From Oxyruncus cristatus (taxonomy: Eukaryota; Chordata; Aves; Passeriformes; Cotingidae), in contig VXAY01000723.1 in assembly GCA_013399855.1 (NCBI GenBank), positions 599,477 through 663,476 on the forward strand: a DNA stretch of 64,000 nt, written 5' to 3'. The notes beneath the pieces were generated by a model. It did not search any database. It had not been told where the DNA came from and saw nothing but the letters and a program-made list of their open reading frames with translations. Both the position numbers and the translations under genes were made by a program. How positions within the stretch are numbered: the stretch's first letter is position 1; every line of letters begins with the position of its first letter. Shown here piece after piece: positions 1 through 14,331 of this stretch.

Positions 1-1781
<1,781 letters not shown>

Positions 1782-2693
1782 TGACTGCAGAGTGCACATT
1801 TGGCCAAAGAACGCAAATGAAGACGATCTGTCATTTTCATGATGCACTTTAATAACATCAACATAATGTGGAATATTAGATTAGGTTGATTAATCGGTCA
1901 TTCATAATTAACTAGTGATAATGTTCTACACTAATTTGTCCGCGTCTCCAAGGTACTAAATTACATCAATGCACATCCATTTCCTTGCTTTTGGAGGGGG
2001 GGCGTGGTGCGGAGAAAAGAGCTGAGACGTGATTCTCCAAAGCAACTATGACCACTGTCGAGCAGTGGGGTTAGTCAACTGCAGGGAGCCCAGCTGCCAG
2101 GAAGAAATCTTCTGCACCTCTTCAACTTTTCTCCCTTTGCCTTCTTTCTAAACACTTATTTTAGACGGCTAAAGAGCCTGCAGAGCAATTCCCACACCTT
2201 TACTATGATCCAGAGAATACCATTGGCCATGATTACTCTTTCCACCACCACTGTCTTCCACCCCTTCCTTTCTTCTTTCTCCTCACCTTTTTCCTTTTTT
2301 TTTCCCTCTTTTATCCATGTGTTTGTTTTTCCATCTCCGGGGATTAAATCTGTGTGTCTACAAGCTCTGCCAAGAGCAGCAGTCCTGCAGTTGTCAGAGA
2401 TGGATCCCTCTAACTCTGCAGGCATTCACCACAGAGTTGCAAACCATTTTTTGAACACAATTATGCATTAATTTTTATTTGTGGGGCTTTTCTGCATGCT
2501 GTTCTTCTATTTATTTATTTATTTATTTAGGTGCTCGGGGTTAAGACTATGCAAAGATCTAATTGTAGGAAATATAATAGCTTGCCTTTTGTTCCCTAGG
2601 GTCATGTTAGTATCTCTTAAAACCCAATGGCTGAAGAGAGATAATGGAATTCACCACAGTAAATTGGGGATTGTAAACAAATTATTTCTCCTA

Positions 2694-2704
2694 TAATCAG
2701 ATTA
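2694..2704. promoter_or_regulatory. Palindromic P3 paired-homeodomain dimer site (TAATCAGATTA)
   Basis: The sequence reads TAAT-CAG-ATTA, a perfect match to the TAAT-YNR-ATTA P3 element bound cooperatively by paired-class homeodomain dimers. It lies in the intron that splits the DRGX homeobox. DRGX itself is a Q50 paired-like protein, a class that prefers 3-bp spacing. Occupancy is inferred only from the motif; a chance match is possible. Confidence 0.4.
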
Positions 2705-3683
2705 TGTGATCCTGATTATTAAATCTCAACATGAATCATTGGTCATATGCGGGCAAATTAAACTGATTATTATTTGAAAATGAAAATCTCTTTTTGCCAC
2801 TGTATTGTAGGTACTGGCTTAAAAAAAATAATAAAAAATGCCATTTTGGCTATTGGTGCCTAAAGACTGAACTGCAAATTGAGATAAATGGGACAATTAT
2901 TGAGCATTCAGAAGTGGAAGATCATAACTTCTTCCTGAAAGGTGCAAGGGTGAGATAGGGGTGGTGACAATTAGATTGCTGAGGACTGGTGTTTAGCCTT
3001 GTTGTTGGCTATTATGCAAACAGACAATAGATGCAAGCATTTGTTTAGCCTGCTTTCATGCAGGGACACGGGGAAACACAGAGGATGGGAGATATGTTTA
3101 CATTTATACCCCTTGCTCATTCAAATATGATTAATGTGCTATAAAGCAGAGTCTTAATCGAAGATGATGTTGTCAAACAATAACTAAATAGGGAAATAAA
3201 CGACTTCATCATGCTCTTTCCTCAGAAGCAGGCGAACTGTCAGTGCAAAGTCATTAAAATATGATAATGAAAAATAGCTCAATTAAATGTTGTTATAGCT
3301 GTGACCTTCATTCAATTAAGACACAAGAAAGTGTCTGCATTTTGCTTTGCATTTAACTGCTCTAAATTTAGAATATAGATAAAATCATTATTCAATGTTT
3401 GCTGATACATGCAATTAAAAGGCAGCTAACTAAAATGGAGTTGGAGGAGGAGAATAATAATAATACCCATCTCGCCTATACTTGAATTTGTGTATTAAAA
3501 TGTGGATTTCCTGACCTCAAGAGCAGCTTGGCATTTTCCAGCTCAAATACGATGCTTTCAGAGAATCAGTTCCAAGGTTAATGGAAAAAAAGAAGTTTTT
3601 GGACTAAAAGTCAGGTGATAAAACCAAGAACATGAATGTTTGTTTTGCATATGGGGAAAAAAATAAGGTTTGGAAACTGGTGT

Positions 3684-3708
3684 TCTGAGATCATAGTGTG
3701 GCCTGAGG
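3684..3708. repeat. 25-bp exact repeat, copy 1, in DRGX intron 3
   Basis: This copy is identical to 19060-19084 and is followed by a G-rich run and then cagttgtaccacagtattaa, which loosely resembles the sequence after copy 2. A chance match of this length in 64 kb is very unlikely. The repeat family is not recognised. Confidence 0.75.
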
Positions 3709-4328
3709 CGGGGGTCAGTTGTACCACAGTATTAAACTGTAGACTGATCTTCCAAAATTAGTATTTATCAACTTTGAATGAAGACTGGACATGAGAAGAA
3801 TAACATCCACTATCAGTCCTCTCCAGAAAATGGGCTGGATAATATGGCCTAATACACACCTTTTCATTTCTCACCTCTCTGATTCTAGCAGCAGCTTGTT
3901 TAAAGACTTACATATGCTTTCATCTGAGTGCTTAGATATGTATTTAATGTCATCCCTATAACATAACTTTCAGTTGTGTTAAAACATAGAATCAGTGAGA
4001 ATTAAATGTGTGTGTTAAGGCAAGCATATGATTAAATGTTTTACTAACTGCCATAGTAACATCAAAACTATTTTTTTTTTTTTTTAAATGTTTGTAACAT
4101 GCCTTTGGTATGTCTTTAGACATTTCTGGCTTGTTCTCCAGACCCAGAAACATTACAGATACAAATATAATCCTAAGACTCAACTAGAATAGCAACGGAG
4201 ATACAAAATAAGAGGAAGTTTTAGCCAAGCTTTTAAATGAATGATTTCACTAGCATAACAATTTACAATTTCCTTGCTTCACATTCAGCTAAACACAGTT
4301 TTCAGCCAGGATTGCTCTCCCACTCCAG

Positions 4329-4501
4329 GTGTGGTTCCAAAACCGAAGAGCTAAATGGAGAAAAACAGAGAGGGGTGCTTCTGACCAAGAGGGATCTAAG
4401 GAAACCATGGCTGAGGTGGCACCTCCTGCAAGGAATTTAAATTCCCCTTCTCCAGCAGATCAAACCAGGAATAAAAAAGAGGGTCTGGAGATCCAGCAGA
4501 G
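4329..4501 (+). CDS. DRGX: DRGX coding exon 4 (recognition helix and linker)
   Basis: The exon starts after acceptor cactccag with VWFQNRRAKWRKTERGASDQ, the recognition helix with glutamine at homeodomain position 50 and asparagine at 51. It continues into a polar, proline-containing linker (EVAPPARNLNSPSPADQTRN, then KKEGLEIQQ). It ends with two bases (AG) of a serine codon before donor GTAAGA and is completed by C at 4808. Length is 173 nt. The linker differs more from the human protein than the homeodomain does, as expected. Confidence 0.95.
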
Positions 4502-4807
4502 GTAAGAGTGTTTTATCGGCTGCCTGTCTGTGCGGCAAGCACACCTCATATGTATGTATGTGCATACAGATTTGCATGCTGCCATGCTTTGACCTACACA
4601 CCATCATCTCTAGAAAATGAGCTGTTTCTTGTGCAGCTCACTGTTCCCTTTGGGAATGCTGAGAAGCTGGTGGCTGTGGGAGGCTAATGTTATCCAGGCT
4701 TGGTCACATCTGTTTGGACACTGAGACACCAACATGTTTGTGTGCATGGAGAAATGGAATCACCTGGTTCTGGTTTTGCAAGAAAGTTGTTTTCTCTTTT
4801 CCATCAG
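4502..4807 (+). other. DRGX: DRGX intron 4
   Basis: This 306-bp intron has donor GTAAGA and acceptor tttccatcag. A short tgtatgtatgtgcatac run is present near 4550. Nothing else is recognised. Confidence 0.85.
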
Positions 4808-4920
4808 CCTGAGTCGAGCAGTGGGTCCTACAGGACCTTTCTTCCCTTCCTGCCTGCCGGGGACTCTCCTCAACACAGCCACCTACGCACAAGCTTTATC
4901 CCATGTCGCCTCTCTAAAAG
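4808..4920 (+). CDS. DRGX: DRGX coding exon 5
   Basis: The 113-nt exon completes the split serine and encodes LSRAVGPTGPFFPSCLPGTL followed by LNTATYAQALSHVASLK. It leaves one G of a glycine codon before donor GTAAAT. The GPFFPSCLPGTLLNTATYAQ stretch is a DRGX-specific conserved segment between the homeodomain and the OAR region. Its phase joins correctly to the exon at 14063. Confidence 0.94.
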
Positions 4921-7900
4921 GTAAATTACTTTGTTTAACTTCAGGGATAAGCTCAAAGAGCATCTCTTTCAAGCTAAGTGGCATGGTCCCAAGTGTGGGG
5001 AAGCCTTTGGGAAATGGTGAATCTCTCTGTTTAGATTGGCAGTAATTGCACTGGCCAATGCTGCACATACAGAACTGAGTCTCCTGCGGTATCTTGTAGC
5101 ACCATTTGTGGCAAAACTCCTTCATTTTACTCAGTTACTTTTTGTGAGATCAGGGTTTGTCTCCAGTAGTGGGGCAGGTAGAGTTTGCTCCTTTAGAGTT
5201 CTTGTTGCATATGCCTTTTTTTTTTTTTTTTAAGAGTCAAATTTATTCTAATAAATTAGTTATACACATCCTTTTGCATTATGTATTACCTGGCACTGTT
5301 ACTGATGCCTCATCCGCTCTGCATGCGGTTTCCTTTGCAGTGCATCTCTGCACAATCCAGACCTTTCTCTTCTTGGACAGTAGAACTTGAATAAAGTGTG
5401 TTCCTGAGGACAGGGGAGGATATAAAGCAATTCCTTATTACCTGGGACCCAGGCTTCAGGAAGGGTACATCCCATGTCTATATACTTTCAGTTTCCAAAA
5501 AGCAGCAGTATGCATCTTTTAAAAATAAATCACCTGCTGATCCATTAGCTGTTCCTAGTCCAACAATTTCTATGACTAAGGGTGTAAGCAGGATGAATTC
5601 AATTTATAGATTTATAGGATGTAAAGCCTCATACCAGTGCCAAGCACAAAGATACATTTACTCTGTGTCCCGTTGTGGTGCAATAACTTGTGAGGAATGT
5701 TTCACTGTTAAAGACCCTCCACTATGAACAGAAATGTCTTCTAATACCTCTCACTGTATTCTCTGGTGTACCTCATGCTCCTTGTGAGTATTTCCAGTTA
5801 AATCAGTATTGCCAAGGTGTATTCCTGAAGCAATACTTGGAACTGCTGAGTTTTATGTTAAGTCCAGTGTCCTGCCCCCTGTACCTCCTTCCTCCTGTCT
5901 TTCAAAAAAAGCGGAAGCCAGACTCAACAGTTACTGCTTTTTGATAGGTGTGGGACCTGGGATTTTGAATCAAGAAAGGACACACGGGTGTGACCTGAAC
6001 ACTAAAACTTAAAGGCTTATTATCACCTATAAGTGGGCAGCAGCTGTTGGAGTGCAACAGCTGACCTCTGCCCTGTGAAGTGCCAGGGCTGGGAATTTTG
6101 GTTTCCTCGACTAGGTAGTAACAGCTTCCCTAGAGTAGATGGAGGTGAAATTCTTTTGGCAAAAAGATTGTTCATTTATAAATGTAGTCCCAGACAGGTT
6201 AAAAGGTGTGGAAATAGGGTCGTGGTTAGTGAATAATTTCAGATGGAAGTAAGGGATTTTTTTTTTTTCTTAAAATTTACATTTAAGTGTTTTCAAAATT
6301 AAATGCATCAATTAGTTGTTCTTACTTGCTTCATGTGTAAATGTAGCAAAATTTTAAGAAAAAATAACCTCAAAAACACAAGCCAATCAAAATGAAAAAA
6401 AAAAAGGAATAAAATAAATTGTCACGAAGGATTGGTATTTTTTGTTTGGTTGTTTTTCTTTGTCAGTTTTTGTTTGTTTGGTTGGTTGGTTTTAGTTGTA
6501 TTTATTTGGAAGACTTCCTGATATTCTTTTCTGTGATATTACAACTCAGCCACTAATTTGAGAAATTAATAATTTGCTCCTTTTTGCTTGCTAGAAGTTT
6601 TACAACTTCTAGCAGGGGCAGAAAAAGTTCTATTCCTGAATCTCTTGTAGATATTCGATAGTCAGTTGCCCAGGCTAAGATACAGTGTCCCTGAAAAGCG
6701 GGTGCCAAAATACAGGTTTTTTTAGTAATTTTTGTAGTAATGGTTGTCAGATACCTGCATACTGTCTTGGTAAATGCTGCCAGCTATACATGCAGCTCAT
6801 TCCTGATATGGCCTGGGTTATATTTCCTGCCTGGCACTAGAAATCTCCAGATACACGCAAGGAGACTGCGATAAAGTACTATATTTTGATTTTAATAGAT
6901 CCAGTCACAGACTTGCACATCTGCATATCCACCTACCAGGAGCTTTGTGGAGTTGCCTATGCCTGTCTGCATATTGTTATCCTTGCAAGGAACTGGTAGT
7001 CTGAATTGCTTGTTTTGAGGGGAACACTTTTTCTACTGCTTCTAGGTCTGCCACTAGGTCTCAGTAACGTCAAATTTTGGCTTTGAGGTTAAGGGGCAAG
7101 AATTTATAATCCTATGAGAGGACAAATTTGATTTATACAAGCAGAGAATAATTGAAGCATCTTTCTTGTGGTATTGATATATGGAGTATTGCCTCCTCCT
7201 TCCTTGGCTCATCTCCGCAGTTTCCTCTTTCCCCCTTTCTCCAAGCGTAATTCGCTTGGGCTGGGGTCGGGCTGTGCACAGCAGACATTGAACCTTCAGT
7301 CTTGTTAACTGGTGAACAGGACAATCTCTTCTGAGTGGACCAAGGATATCACAGGTCTGATGCGCATTTTGTTTTTCTTTGGTATGGAAACTCCAGATGA
7401 ATGACTGTTCATCTAAACCAGTGTATTTGAGGGCACTACCAAGCTCACATGTCAGTCTGAAGGAGGAGATAATGGTTGTGGGAAGGAAAGAAAGAACACG
7501 AAGAGACACAGTGTTCACAAAACCTTAATGTGACCATATTCATCATATGCTAAATTCAGTTTGTTTGACTCTCCCTCCTCATTTGCCTTTGAACTAGGAG
7601 CTTGCCAAAGGAGTACTAACCCTAAATTTAGCTGGGCAATAGTCTATGTCCTTATATGTTGTCATAATGAAGTGACCTAAGCCTCTCCCTTGAGAATCTA
7701 GTTGCATTTTGCTGCAGAAATTATGTGACTCTGCCACAGTGAATCTGAGGGCATAGGACTTTCTGTCACACGAAATCCCGTCAAACTCAGCACAGGCATA
7801 AAGTTCTGAGCTCCTTGTTTCTTTGGATTGCTTCAGTAAGGGGAAATTCAGCAAGTAGTAAGGTTTTCCAAAATTTTGCAAGTTTTATTGAAGAGTGAAA

Positions 7901-10900
7901 TGATCAAGAGGTCTTCCTGGTATCTGTCTTGTGCCAACCACGCTTTCTTTGTGCTTTTGAAAGCAAAATAGTTGCTCCAGAATCAAAGCACCGTGTCACT
8001 ACCAAAGGATGCATGATCCCACTTTTTTCTGTGCCAGTGTCAAATTAAATGCAGCTCTTCTACGTGGATCCTGTAAATAGATATGTATTCCTACCATTGG
8101 GAGAATAACCCTGGCCAGTAAAGGGAATCATCTTCTTAAGTAAGGCCATAAGACCTGCCTGCAAACAAATGGGCACTCTGAGCACATTAGATTGTACTGA
8201 GAAGTGTAGGTTATTCTCTTATTCTTTTGAGGAGACAAGATGTGCTTTGTTGGACTTGTGAGCCAACACTTCACTGGTGTCAGTGAGTAATATTTGACTG
8301 ATTCTTTAAAAGGAGACAATTAAAATCAATATAGTGAATAACAAGTGATGATGGTGATGTAACTAATTAATAATTATTTTATGTTCTCAGGGACCATTTT
8401 CATTCTGCCATTTGAGGGTTCTCTGTCTTTTGCAAAGAAAGTAATACCTCTCCTTCTTTCTCTGCTTGGCTCCAGACCCAGATTTCCAAAGCTACATAAA
8501 GTGTCTAGGGAACAAGGTTTTGGATCCAATTTGTTGTATAAGGATATAATAGTTGATGGTAAAGTTGGTCTAGAAGAGAAAGCAATCTCAAGACAGCCTA
8601 GTATGGCGCAGGGACTAAGCCTGCAACTTCCCTTTCGGAAAGACCGTGAAGTGCACTGCAGGCTTGCCTCATGCTTTCAGTGGCTCTGGACCCCACATAT
8701 GCCACTTTTAAGTAAATATTGTTGGAGCATGAGACTAGGTCTGCTCTGATGAATGAGAAGAAAGCTATTTTCCCTAAGCACCTATGCTCCATGAACTTCG
8801 CTGTCTCTGCAAGAGAGATTTCACCCCGTCTCCCCCCAAAGTGAGGATATTAGCACCACAGGATGTTCTGTGAAGAAGCCGCCTATGCAATAGCAATCAA
8901 AACTGATATTCAGAGCATAGGTGGTTCCAGAGAAGAGTACATTATCACTGGACAGTTTTTCTCTCTTTCTATCAAGTATTCTGTATTCAGTAATACGTCA
9001 GACCTTTTCCTTTTCTTTGGGGAGTCTTCTCCCTCTCAGGAGTTCAGCACATTGGAGGCTGTACTTAATAGCAGGCACTTGTTAACTACTGTATCACCTT
9101 TCTATGTACTATTCTTTCAGAAAATACAATTCCTTGTTTGAAAAATTTGCATAAGATCACAATTTCTGTGGTATACAGTGTTTCCTACTTCAGGGCTTTA
9201 GTAATTCACGACTGGCCATACTCAGGAAGAGGGTTAACATGCATAGATGAAATTTCTGATGTTCATTACTCTCTGAAATTGTCCTGATTTGACAACTATG
9301 CTACTTCATTGTGGTGACTTCAACAGTTCCATGATCTTCCAAGATGAAACACTTACTGTAAGCCACGCATCTGCAGTCCATTTAGTAGATTTAATTGCAG
9401 ACCTCAAAGATGAAGGGAAAATACTTGTTTTATTTATGGGCTGTATAACAATAGAGTCATCCGGAGAAGCTAGTGTTCTGTGCAGAGAGACCTCAAAGTA
9501 CCTTCTTAATGGATGACAGCATGAATGCAATTCATTAATGTAGAAGATGTTATTAATGGGTGTAAACAAGAATCTCCGTTTTTTAGCGGATGTGTTCTAC
9601 CGTTCTGGTGGCTGAGGCCAAGAGTATGTCTGTTACGTTCCGCTGAAATTTCCCCAGACCCCATGATGAGTGAAGTGTATGAGGAGAGAAATAATTACAC
9701 TTGCCAGGGAATTACTTTCATAATTCACTCACAGCTCTGCTCTGTGCAAGTTATAGCTTGGTTGTTTTTCACGGCACCTCCACACCACCGGTAGAGAAGC
9801 AGGATCGCATTATGCACATCAAAGTGGGTATTCCAGGGCACCACTGATTAGGCTCTTTTATGGTTTGTTGCTGCTGTGGTTGCTGTTCATATTAGGGAGG
9901 TTTAATTGCAGTATCCAGGAAAAAAAACCAAAACACAAGTAGAACTGCCCATCCATTACATTTCAATTTCTATTATGGAAAGATGAAGAGAATTTGCATA
10001 ATTCCATTGGGCAATTCCCATTGCCAAGGCTGTGAAACAAGTGTTCAAGGGCCTAACTCATCCTTGAACTGGTGTTTACTGAACTGAAGCACTACTGTTT
10101 CCTGTAAGACTGGGGAATGGGGATAAAATCTCGTGGGGTCCTTTATTTTCTCTGTCGTTCTTGATTATGGACTTACTGACTTTTCTCATGTAATATAGCA
10201 AATATATTGAGTGGGTTCTGCGTGGCATTTTCCCTGGTTTATCTGCCACTCTCACTTTGGAGAATTTAAAACATTTCTGTAGTTTGCTGCAGATGCACAC
10301 ACCTAGAGCAAATTACTTTGATTCCTGTATCACAAGTCCCCCCCCTGTATCACACTGCCCCACCTCACAGGTATATTTTGTTTATATTTATCACACATAC
10401 TAGGGAATGTGCAGGTACTAGGTGCCCTAAGAGCCATGGGTAGGAAATGGATGCTGTCTTGTTTCTTCCAGGACAGACCCTGATTAGTTTAGTGGACCTC
10501 AGCTGGGCAAGGGTTCCTATTGAAAGAGGAAAGGAATGTGGGGTTTGCCTTTTGGAAAGACTATCTGTTAAAGCCTTTAAGCTCTTGAGTTGAAATACAA
10601 AATAAATATTTAAAATATTTATGTATCAATATGGACCCTGTTCCCACCCCACTCTTCTCAACTGAAAACTGAGCTATGGAACTGCACAAAAGGTACCATA
10701 TCCAAAATTGTAGATCAAATATCGTTACAATTGAAATGTGATGTTGGCAGAGACAAGACAAAACTAATTTAATTTTTCCTGTCAGTCTCTGTAGTAGATC
10801 AATTAAACTGCCAAGTAGATCAAATATTTCAGACTGTATTTATTACATTAAGTATTTATGTTCAGGCTGAGCATTTAAAGTATGATCTCATATAGGAGTA

Positions 10901-13900
10901 CAAGGAGGTTCAGATCAATTCAGCAGAATTTTTTGTAAGTTAATGGAAATCTAACTGTGTATTTTAATTTTGTGTACAGGAGGCAGTAAGTTCCTGAAAG
11001 AAAGCAAACAGCACCCTGTCCGTATTGTAGCAACTTGATATAAATCCCATTAAACTAATACCAGATTGTCATAGATGTTAGTGGAAACCGAATCAAGATC
11101 TAGGACTAACAGCTTAACCCTCACTCATTTTGATGGGAGCTGGATGCCTGATGACCTGAAGATTTGAAATAAGTAGGAGAAATTTATTTCTTCCCCACTG
11201 TGGACTCAAGGTTACTGTGACAAGATGTTAAAAACCTCTCTAGCCTGCTAAATAAGGGTGCTTCTCTCTTGGTCAGCGTCACATCCTGTACGTTGTGGGC
11301 TGACTGATGGGCAGGTGGAGACCTTGGGCTCCTGAATCTCCCATTGTTTGTCTTGGCTTCTGTGCCAGCAAAATCCCATAGATTTCACTGGACTTACCGC
11401 CTGCAGATGCAGACAATTGTAAGGCATATTCAACCTTCTTTACAACATACATTAAAAGGAAACAGGGCTAAATCCTACCCTCCTCTATTCTAACTGGACC
11501 CTGGAGCACATGTCGCTTTTTATTTTACTTCTTTTTCATGTGTGAGCTGTTCTTTGCAAGTGTTTTAGCCTCAGTGAAAATGAAAAGAATGGTTATGGGT
11601 GAACTATTGCTAGAAATAGCTTAGTTTCCACCACAGGTAACTGCACCCTCAGGTTGCAGAGCCACTAGGTAATATCAGGTCTAATTATTAAACAAAGAGC
11701 TTAGATTGGTACTGAATATTAATAAATTATTTATCCCTCTAACAATGGAATGAAAATTATTCTTAGGGGATGGAGCTGATTCCTCCTTGTTTGGAAAGAG
11801 GAAGACTCTTTACTGCTTGTCCCCACCTCCCATTAAGCAGACAGTGTCTGTGCCCAGTCCTGCGTTAAGCACCGCCAGCAGCCCAGCCCTTCCCTCAGCT
11901 GGGGAGCTGAACAGCTGTGTTTGGAAGTCTCACTCAGTTTGTGCTAGAAAGCAGCAGTGCAAAGGCAGCTGGTGCACAGGCAGGCCTTCATGCTCCCCCG
12001 TCTCAGGGCAGAACCTTAAGATAGTGATGCTTAATAGATAGTAGTGAATAACAGACTTCCGTGTGGCTTCATCAGATAAAGACCTGCTGCAAACTGCAAG
12101 GACTCTGAAGGGCCTCTCCTCCCTCTTTTTAAAACAGCGACCATCCAGAACCCCTGAAGTGGCTGTGATTCAACAGGGTAAAAAATTACTTTATGAGCAT
12201 GGCTGGTGGTGGCAAAAATTGTAAGTTGTGTTACCAAGTGAATTTATTCTAAAGCCTCCTTCTGACTTGCTCAAAAGAGCCACAGAATTCAAGCCTGAGC
12301 TTCCTAGTGCTAAAAGCAAAAGAAATGGAGGATTTTAGTCAAGTGCTGAAACTTCTTTGTGCAATTCACTTGAATGCCTGGACCCATGGAAACGTTGGTC
12401 TGCTGATCATATGCTTTATCAGAGAAGTATTACAAGAGAAAAGGGTTCTTTACATTTATATTAATAACTTGTCCTTTTAGATCCTGTTTTTTAAAATGCA
12501 AAGAGTAGTTTTTCCTGAATGTTATTTGCAACTGCAAATCTCTGGCAATTGCTGTGGAGAAGTCTTGCAGACATCCTAAAAACAAGCAACTGTCTGCCTT
12601 CATTCCTTAGCAGATGAGTGCTGACCCGTTGCTACCAAGAACAGAAGTGTAAAAAAAGACTACCTGCTCTCTGCAGGTTATTAGTTCCATCACTTAGTCA
12701 TGAGCCATTTAACTCAAATATTAACTGCAGAAATTAAAGCAAGTCCTTGGCTCGGAAAGATCAGGGGAAGGTACTGCAGCGTGCCAGGATGTGTGCGGCC
12801 TGGCTGTTTCTTGTTGGGAGGTAGCATATCATCAAAAAACAGGCTTTTGCCAGGGGTGTACAAGAGGATGTAGAGTTTGTGTGGCTTCTGAGACCCCGGG
12901 AAAAATGGTGTTACCCAACTTTTCTAATCAGAGAGCAAAGTAAAGTAGCTCAGCCATCCCACTCTGCCTCCCCTTCCTACTCCTCTGACATATTCTTCAT
13001 TCAATAGATGCATACAAGGTAGGTAACAGGATGGCTTTTTGAATGAACTGCATTTCCAGCCCAATGACCCCTGGCAGGGGTCAACCTACACTTCCAGGTA
13101 TATTTTTTTGGGAACTGTCCCAACCCCAAGCACTATCAAAGATAACCCAGAGGAAGAGCCTGAAGTTTTGCAGCTCAGGAGGGTAGCTGGTGGAGTGAGG
13201 ACTGCCTCTGTCAGTGGGTTACAAGGGAGCCTTTTAGCTTAAAGGAGACAAATACTCACTTCATCCGCTCTCCAGTGTTTTATTGCCTGCTTGGAACATC
13301 CACATGTCGCAGATGACAGGGTGGAGATGCTCTAGCCCATCTCTCCTGATGGGACTCTTAAGCCATGTCAGCAGCAACAGCGTTGGGTAGCCTTGGCTCG
13401 CTTCTGGAGGCCATTCTCTTCAAGGTGTCATCCTTAAGCAGCACAGACATTGGGTGTGTAAAGGTAGAACAGACTTACAGGAAGTCCTGATGCCAGTAGT
13501 TGACAGCAGCCTGGTCAAGGAAAAGTCTATCTTGTCTTACAGCGAGATAGGAGAAGGCCATCATAGTAACTGGAATATTTTTACCTTTCTCTCTGCTGTA
13601 ATCTTTCAGGCAAAGATGAGCGATGGAACCTTTACACTCACCCACCAAATTCTGCTGCCCACATTGATCAAGCTCAGTGTGCAGGTGGAGGGCAGGGTAC
13701 ATCTCTGGCATGGGCTGATGGCTGCCACACAGCAGCAGCCTCATATGAGAGGAGGGAATGAACTGAGACTCGCTTGTTAGGAAATCTCAAATGTGATCTG
13801 AACTTCACCACTTGCCTCTGTCTGTTTTCCTTGCTCACTCTGTTTGTCCCCCTGAGTGACTAACAGTGTAAGATCCTTCACAGGATCAGCAGAACAGGAT

Positions 13901-14062
13901 ACAGGTTTTCTAGCCCTGATACAGAGAACATCTGTACCCACTAAAGGTGAAGGTACCCACTTCAGGTCAACCCCATCTCTGCCCTCTTCAGACTGACCAT
14001 GGAGGGAACAGTCTCCATGACCTTCCCTGCCAGTGACGGTGCCTTCTTTCCTTCCTCCCCAG
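4921..14062 (+). other. DRGX: DRGX intron 5 (9.1 kb), no gene recognised inside
   Basis: This long AT-rich intron runs from GTAAAT to tcctccccag. It contains simple T/A runs (about 5217-5232, 6250-6270, 6397-6407), a GT/GTTT-rich patch at about 6435-6500, an 11-bp inverted repeat at 6590-6615, and two TAATAAATTA sites (5249-5258, 11720-11729). Open frames of about 60-150 codons on both strands lack domain signatures or splice-consistent partners and look like chance. No transposable element could be named with confidence here. Confidence 0.8.
6590..6615. repeat. Perfect 11-bp inverted repeat in DRGX intron 5
   Basis: tgctagaagtt and aacttctagca flank a 4-base spacer (ttac). The arms pair perfectly. 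The stem is too short for a microRNA precursor and no function is inferred. Confidence 0.8.
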
Positions 14063-14331
14063 GGAGCCCGCTGTGCTCGTGCTGCGTTCCAGACCCCATG
14101 GGCCTCTCCTTCCTGCCCACCTACGGCTGCCAAAGCAACCGCACTGCCAGCGTGGCCGCGCTGCGCATGAAGGCGCGGGAGCACTCGGAGGCTGTGCTCC
14201 AGTCTGCCAACCTCTTGCCCGCCGCCAGCAGCAGCCCCACTCCTCCTGCCAAACCCTCCTGCCCTGAGGGCAGCCAGGACAAGCAGCCCTCTCCAGCCAA
14301 GGAGCACATGGAAGGGGAGAAGAGCGTATGA
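14063..14331 (+). CDS. DRGX: DRGX coding exon 6 (OAR domain, C-terminus and stop)
   Basis: The terminal exon starts after ttcctccccag. It completes a glycine and encodes SPLCSCCVPDPMGLSFLPTY, then GCQSNRTASVAALRMKAREH and SEAVLQSANLLP. The OAR motif of paired-like factors is centred on ASVAALRMKAREH. A Ser/Pro/Ala-rich tail follows and ends EGEKSV at TGA 14329-14331. The cysteine cluster CSCC and the EKSV terminus match the DRGX family as I remember it. Relative to my memory of human DRGX there is one extra serine at the exon junction. Confidence 0.95.
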
